Source of the DNA: Rhodocollybia butyracea
Lineage: Eukaryota; Basidiomycota; Agaricomycetes; Agaricales; Omphalotaceae
Assembly: GCA_015501585.1 (NCBI GenBank)
Contig: JADNRY010000011.1
Coordinates: 682,001-746,000, forward strand
Direction: 5' to 3'
DNA length: 64,000 nt
Part shown: piece after piece, positions 60,301 through 64,000 of the stretch
Layout: each line of letters starts with the position of its first letter
Position numbering within the stretch: position 1 is the stretch's first letter
Notes under the pieces: generated by a model
The model's database searches: none
The model's input: the letters and a program-made list of their open reading frames with translations, nothing else
What the model was told of the DNA's origin: nothing
Position numbers and translations under genes: made by a program

Positions 60301-62213
60301 GCAATTCCGACTGACGTACAACATGATTTTGAACCTGTTGAGGGTAGAGGCTCTGAAAGTGGAAGAGATGATCAAACGCAGTTTTTCTGAAAATGCATCA
60401 CAACAACTTTTACCTGCTCAACAAAGCAAAGTACTTGAGGTAAAACTGATGTTGCGAGTAAGTGCGGGCGATGGATGACTGATGTATACCCACAGGGAGA
60501 GAAAGCGCTCCTTACACTTCAAAAGCTACAATGTGATGTCTGTAATCCAGATATCGAGGAATTCTATGACATCTCGGCAGAAATTGTGGACTTAAATCGT
60601 AGGCTTCTCAGTGTGGCTACGCGACTTGCACGAGGAAGTAAAACTTTTGATGCTGGGCGAGTTGTTGTTTTACGTGACCGGGTGCGTCTTTCTGAGCTGT
60701 GCGATTGTTTGTACACTCTCTCATCTTCTGTCCAGCACTTCCAATACAACAACATAGGTGTTCTCATCAAGCCTGCTGCAACACAACTTGAATCAGATAC
60801 CGGGGAGAAATCCAAATCATATTTTGTTTTAGCCTTGGTTGATGAAGATCTAAAAAATGGCAAGCGAGGTACAGTCAGTCCTACTCAAGATATCTATGTT
60901 TCCGTTAATGTCTACAGACGTTGACAATAGTGCGATTACACCTCACTGGCCACCTACACCCGGCTCTCTGGTGGTAGGCAAGCCGACCTACCAACTAACG
61001 ACAGTATCCTTATCAAGCATTTCAATGGTCACTGACCGCACGATCAAGGTCACCGAACAATCTATCTCCGCTAAAATTATTTCTCAAATGTCGGCAAAGT
61101 AGGTTGATGCCCGTGCTATAGCGGATCGACATCTCATTTCTCGTATGCGCGAAGCGATTTCCGCACTGCAAGACGTCTGCGGGGAGTGGCAAGCCACCGG
61201 TACCATTCCTGAAATCGATTGGAACCGAATGCGTATGATGGAGTTTCAAGAGCTACTGCAGTCTCGGAACAGTCTCTTGAAACGACTAGAGCCAAAAGGC
61301 TGCCTACTATGCAATGATTTTAGCGATCACGTGGGTCAAATTTTTCTCTTGAATCCGGGCCTTCCCCCGAATGACCTGCCTTCCAAGTACTCTGTCATCC
61401 ATGCCGAGAAGGTCTTGCGCGCCAGAATTACTATGCTCAAAGACGCTATATCTGATCAAAACCTCGAGCTCATACCCGATTACGAGCAGCGGGTCGCAGT
61501 CCTTCAAGACCTCAAGTTTATCGATGAAAATTCGACCGTTCTTCTCAAGGGCCGTGTCGCTTGCGAGGTTGTTGCAGTCCATCCTTATTTCAATCATTGA
61601 TTTTCTGATTTCTCACAGATAAATAGTACAAACGAACTAATTCTCACGGAGCTCATTCTTGAAAATACACTGGCGGGTTACGAACCCGAGGAAGTTGTAG
61701 CTTTGCTTTCGTGCTTTGTTTTCCAGGAGAAGACCGACGTAGAGCCTGTCATACCACCGAAACTGGAACAAGGACGAGATGCTATTCTAGCGATTGGTGA
61801 TCGTGTTGGGCGCATTCAAGATTCACACAAAGTAGCCACAGAAGATTTCCAGTCCAAACTCAAGTTTGGTTTAGTTGAAGTTGTCTATGAGTGGGCGAAA
61901 GGCATGGTGAGTATTATTGCATTCATCTGATTAATTGGATCGGGCTAAACCATAGGTTGATTCAGCCCTTTGAACAAATTACTGCTCTAACAGATGTCGC
62001 TGAAGGGACAATTGTTCGCGTGATAACTAGGCTTGATGAAACGTGCCGAGAAGTGAGAGATGCAGCGCGAGTTATTGGTGATGCCGATCTTTTCAAGAAA
62101 ATGGAGGAGTCCCAAATCAAGATCAAACGAGATAGTGAGTCACCTCAACTCGCGCGGGACCCACCTCTGATACTGTTGTTCTAGTTGTGTTCGCTGCAAG
62201 TTTGTATTTTTAA
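57387..62213 (+). CDS. SKI2: SKI2 RNA helicase of the cytoplasmic SKI complex
   Basis: A DExH-box 3'-5' helicase that feeds mRNA to the cytoplasmic exosome. More than 15 exons with short introns. The N-terminal arm includes [12 protein letters not shown] and the RDWAH motif typical of Ski2. Helicase motifs are [15 protein letters not shown] (Walker A, about 58551-58572), DEVH (58883-58894), [28 protein letters not shown] and [14 protein letters not shown]. An Arg/Gly-rich linker ([16 protein letters not shown]) lies between the two RecA domains at about 59391-59490. The C-terminal DSHCT domain ends with [20 protein letters not shown] and a short last exon finishing at 62213. RDWAH and this insertion separate it from the nuclear paralogue Mtr4. 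The frame contains an unexplained TAG at 61100-61102; similarity continues directly after it. Confidence 0.9.
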
Positions 62214-62492
62214 CCACGAGGCCAAAGCTGTACATACGAGATCACGTTGTTTCATTCCACCTGAAAAATCATTTATCATATGATACAGTGAATTACCTAC
62301 GTGGTGTACGTGGTGTGAATATTTCATATGCGAAGTAGTGTTATATGATACAAATCATTCGAGCAAATTCCTTCTATGTATGAATTCAGTTCTGGCATGG
62401 TCCGAAGAGGGAAGCGATTGACGGAGAAGGCCATTAAGAACGCAGAACTATGAACCTTAAGCACAACTAAAAGAATCAACAACGAAAAAATG
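62214..62492. other. Convergent intergenic spacer
   Basis: 279 bp between the SKI2 stop and the 3' end of the gene on the opposite strand. No feature beyond AT-rich presumed 3' UTR sequence. Confidence 0.4.
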
Positions 62493-63506
62493 TCAGGCGT
62501 TCGGCGATACTCTAGAACCGGAGATTAAGCGTTCGAAATAAGCAGAGTCTATCGTGCGTGTAGGACGTGGTGCATGGATGATGGGAAGTGCCGGCAAAAC
62601 TGATGAAGCTGTAAAAGCGGGGAGTGGAAATAAAGATGTATCAGGAGATGTGGTCGAGGCTACGTTGGATTGGTATGTTTCAATGTCCAAAGGGGATAGC
62701 GGAGACTCGGAAGATGTAAAATCTGAGGGTGTATTACGCATGTCAGCGGACAGATGTGTTGAATATAAGCTGGAATCAACTCCAGTTGGATAAGAAGGAT
62801 AATAGCCACTGGAATCCTGCGCGCCAATACCATGGTACCACTGCTGGAAGAGACCTTCGGGTGGCGGTTGAGCATAAGGATACTGCATCTTTGTCCAGAC
62901 ATCAAGTTCCTCGGTTCCTGCAACAACAGGGCTATCAGGCCATGTATCTGTCGACGGTGTCTTATTTTCGGGCATCCACATACCGCCCGAGGAGTTACAA
63001 TAGTTGTCATCATAATATGGCTCTTCGTCGCCCATAATTATATCCCCGGGTGTGAATGCCTGGGTCAAGTTGGAGTGATCTTCCACGACACGAGGATAAG
63101 ACAAAGATTCATAGTGGTATTGAGCGGTGGGCAAAAAGGATGGTGGAGATGAAGACGTAGCCTGCATTTCGACTTGTGGCGGAAATTGAGAGTAAATAGC
63201 ATTCGAAGTTTGAAACGAAGTTCTGACAGAGGGGGGAACAGGGTGGTGAGAATTTACGGGTTCGCTATATCCGTGGCGAAAATCATCGTATGAGCTCTCG
63301 TTCAATATGGGTTGAGTAACGTTGGGGTAAGGGTATGACTCGTTACTCTTCAATTGGTCCCTTGCGAAGCCCTGTGCCCCATAAGAGTACCCAACTGAAT
63401 GTTCATCGACTGCGTCGGAATAATTCGCGGGGAGAACAGGGTGCTGAGTGGGGGAGTACTGCTGTGTGTGTGAATCGCTGCTATACGCGTAGAAACGCGA
63501 AGACAT
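62493..63506 (-). CDS. Unrecognised Ser/Tyr/Pro-rich protein, 337 aa
   Basis: A single uninterrupted frame from ATG 63506 to the stop at 62493. The protein is low-complexity and rich in Ser, Tyr, Pro and Asp, with no transmembrane segment, signal peptide or known domain. Typical stretches are YSSDSHTQQYSPTQHPVLPA and TPSDFTSSESPLSPLD. It resembles the disordered activation regions of fungal transcription factors but lacks a DNA-binding domain; that domain could sit in another exon I could not find. The composition is unlike random DNA and there is no internal stop over 1 kb, which supports a real gene. Convergent with SKI2. Confidence 0.6.
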   Translation of the reverse strand: MSSRFYAYSSDSHTQQYSPTQHPVLPANYSDAVDEHSVGYSYGAQGFARDQLKSNESYPYPNVTQPILNESSYDDFRHGYSEPVNSHHPVPPSVRTSFQTSNAIYSQFPPQVEMQATSSSPPSFLPTAQYHYESLSYPRVVEDHSNLTQAFTPGDIIMGDEEPYYDDNYCNSSGGMWMPENKTPSTDTWPDSPVVAGTEELDVWTKMQYPYAQPPPEGLFQQWYHGIGAQDSSGYYPSYPTGVDSSLYSTHLSADMRNTPSDFTSSESPLSPLDIETYQSNVASTTSPDTSLFPLPAFTASSVLPALPIIHAPRPTRTIDSAYFERLISGSRVSPNA

Positions 63507-64000
63507 GGTGGAGGGAAGCGTAGAATGATGAGGAAAGAGGGAAGAGTGGCGAGAGGCTGCAAATCACAGCGACGCCTTTTTAGCGTGGTTGTGGACCATT
63601 GACAATGGCAACCTCGTTTGTAGATGGAGCTTGAAGTGATACTAACACCGGGGATGAACAATGGAAACAGACAACAGCACGTTGGATATAAGTATGTATA
63701 GAGATTCAATCAATAAGAATTAGCTTCCCTTCGATCAATTTTGTCATACCAAACAGCCCAAGCGCCGCAAGTCGCAACGCGATTTTTCATCCAGAATCGT
63801 GGATCATCCCACTTGAATGATGGCAGTTAGAGAAACCTATATCAGGTCAATCAGGTCCATGAACGTGAATTTTGCTTATCCTTGGAGCAATGTGATGGAC
63901 TGGAGGGAGTCCTCAGTATAGAATGTCCTGGAACAGCTAGCGAAGCTTCGATATCAGAAGCATATACTATATCAGGACCACGAACATACTTACATACCAA
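63507..64000. other. Upstream region of the last gene
   Basis: Presumed promoter and 5' UTR of the minus-strand gene. Beyond that, no feature was recognised before the window ends. Confidence 0.35.

Noticed and set aside
1..64000. CRISPR arrays, operons, rRNA or tRNA genes
   Set aside because: No regularly spaced repeats with unique spacers, and no tRNA or rRNA sequence recognised; introns and transposons show a eukaryotic fungal genome.

Overview
The window looks like a nuclear segment of a basidiomycete fungus. Its genes carry many short introns of about 45-60 bases, its large retrotransposon is a chromodomain Ty3/gypsy element, and its housekeeping proteins read as Agaricomycete orthologues. 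Several of them recall Rhizoctonia/Thanatephorus (Cantharellales), but that placement is an inference from remembered protein resemblance and was not tested.

Left part (1-36,900) is repeat-rich and gene-poor. After the 5' end of a mitochondrial ribosomal protein uL1m gene (1-444, minus), there is a truncated non-LTR reverse transcriptase framed by inverted repeats (2,745-5,488). A plus-strand LTR element follows (6,052-15,645; 5-bp duplication AAGAG). Its 5' LTR was split by a second, minus-strand retroelement block carrying gag-like pseudogenes and a 617-bp LTR. Next come a solo LTR (16,461-17,304) and a hAT-like MITE (17,862-18,852). A second copy of that MITE family (23,260-32,273) is itself split by a 7,958-bp gypsy element (23,270-31,227) with 640-bp LTRs, gag, pol and an antisense coiled-coil ORF. 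Further right lie a MITE with 34-bp inverted repeats (32,679-33,753), another copy of the 617-bp LTR (34,668-35,284) and a different hAT-like MITE (35,355-36,101). Target-site duplications give a relative order for several of these insertions.

Right part (36,900-63,500) is a dense block of ordinary genes: nucleoporin Nup188 (+), mitoribosomal mL40 (+), a Mei2-like two-RRM RNA-binding protein (-), a Rab5 GTPase (+), an SH3-RasGEF of the Cdc25/Ste6 type (-), the ESCRT-III regulator IST1 (+), a class I SAM methyltransferase (+), the cytoplasmic exosome helicase SKI2 (+), and an unrecognised low-complexity protein (-). Rab5 and IST1 act on endosomes, and the two ribosomal genes act in mitochondria. 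No metabolic or defence cluster is visible. A 3.2-kb stretch (52,448-55,662) holds only unrecognised ORF fragments.

Two kinds of damage are visible. Retroelement copies differ mainly by transitions at CpG sites, and every internal stop I found in their reading frames is TGA. Host genes instead show single-base frame breaks, mostly at short homopolymer runs (five in Nup188, three in the Mei2-like gene), which look like sequencing or assembly indels. I did not find a clearly new multi-gene system. The most unusual items are the antisense ORF with its own TATA box inside the gypsy element, the gag-like frame preceded by two membrane segments, the long perfect palindrome in the MITE, the non-autonomous/autonomous LTR pair sharing cis signals, and the 6-nt microexon plus GC-AG introns in the Rab5 gene.
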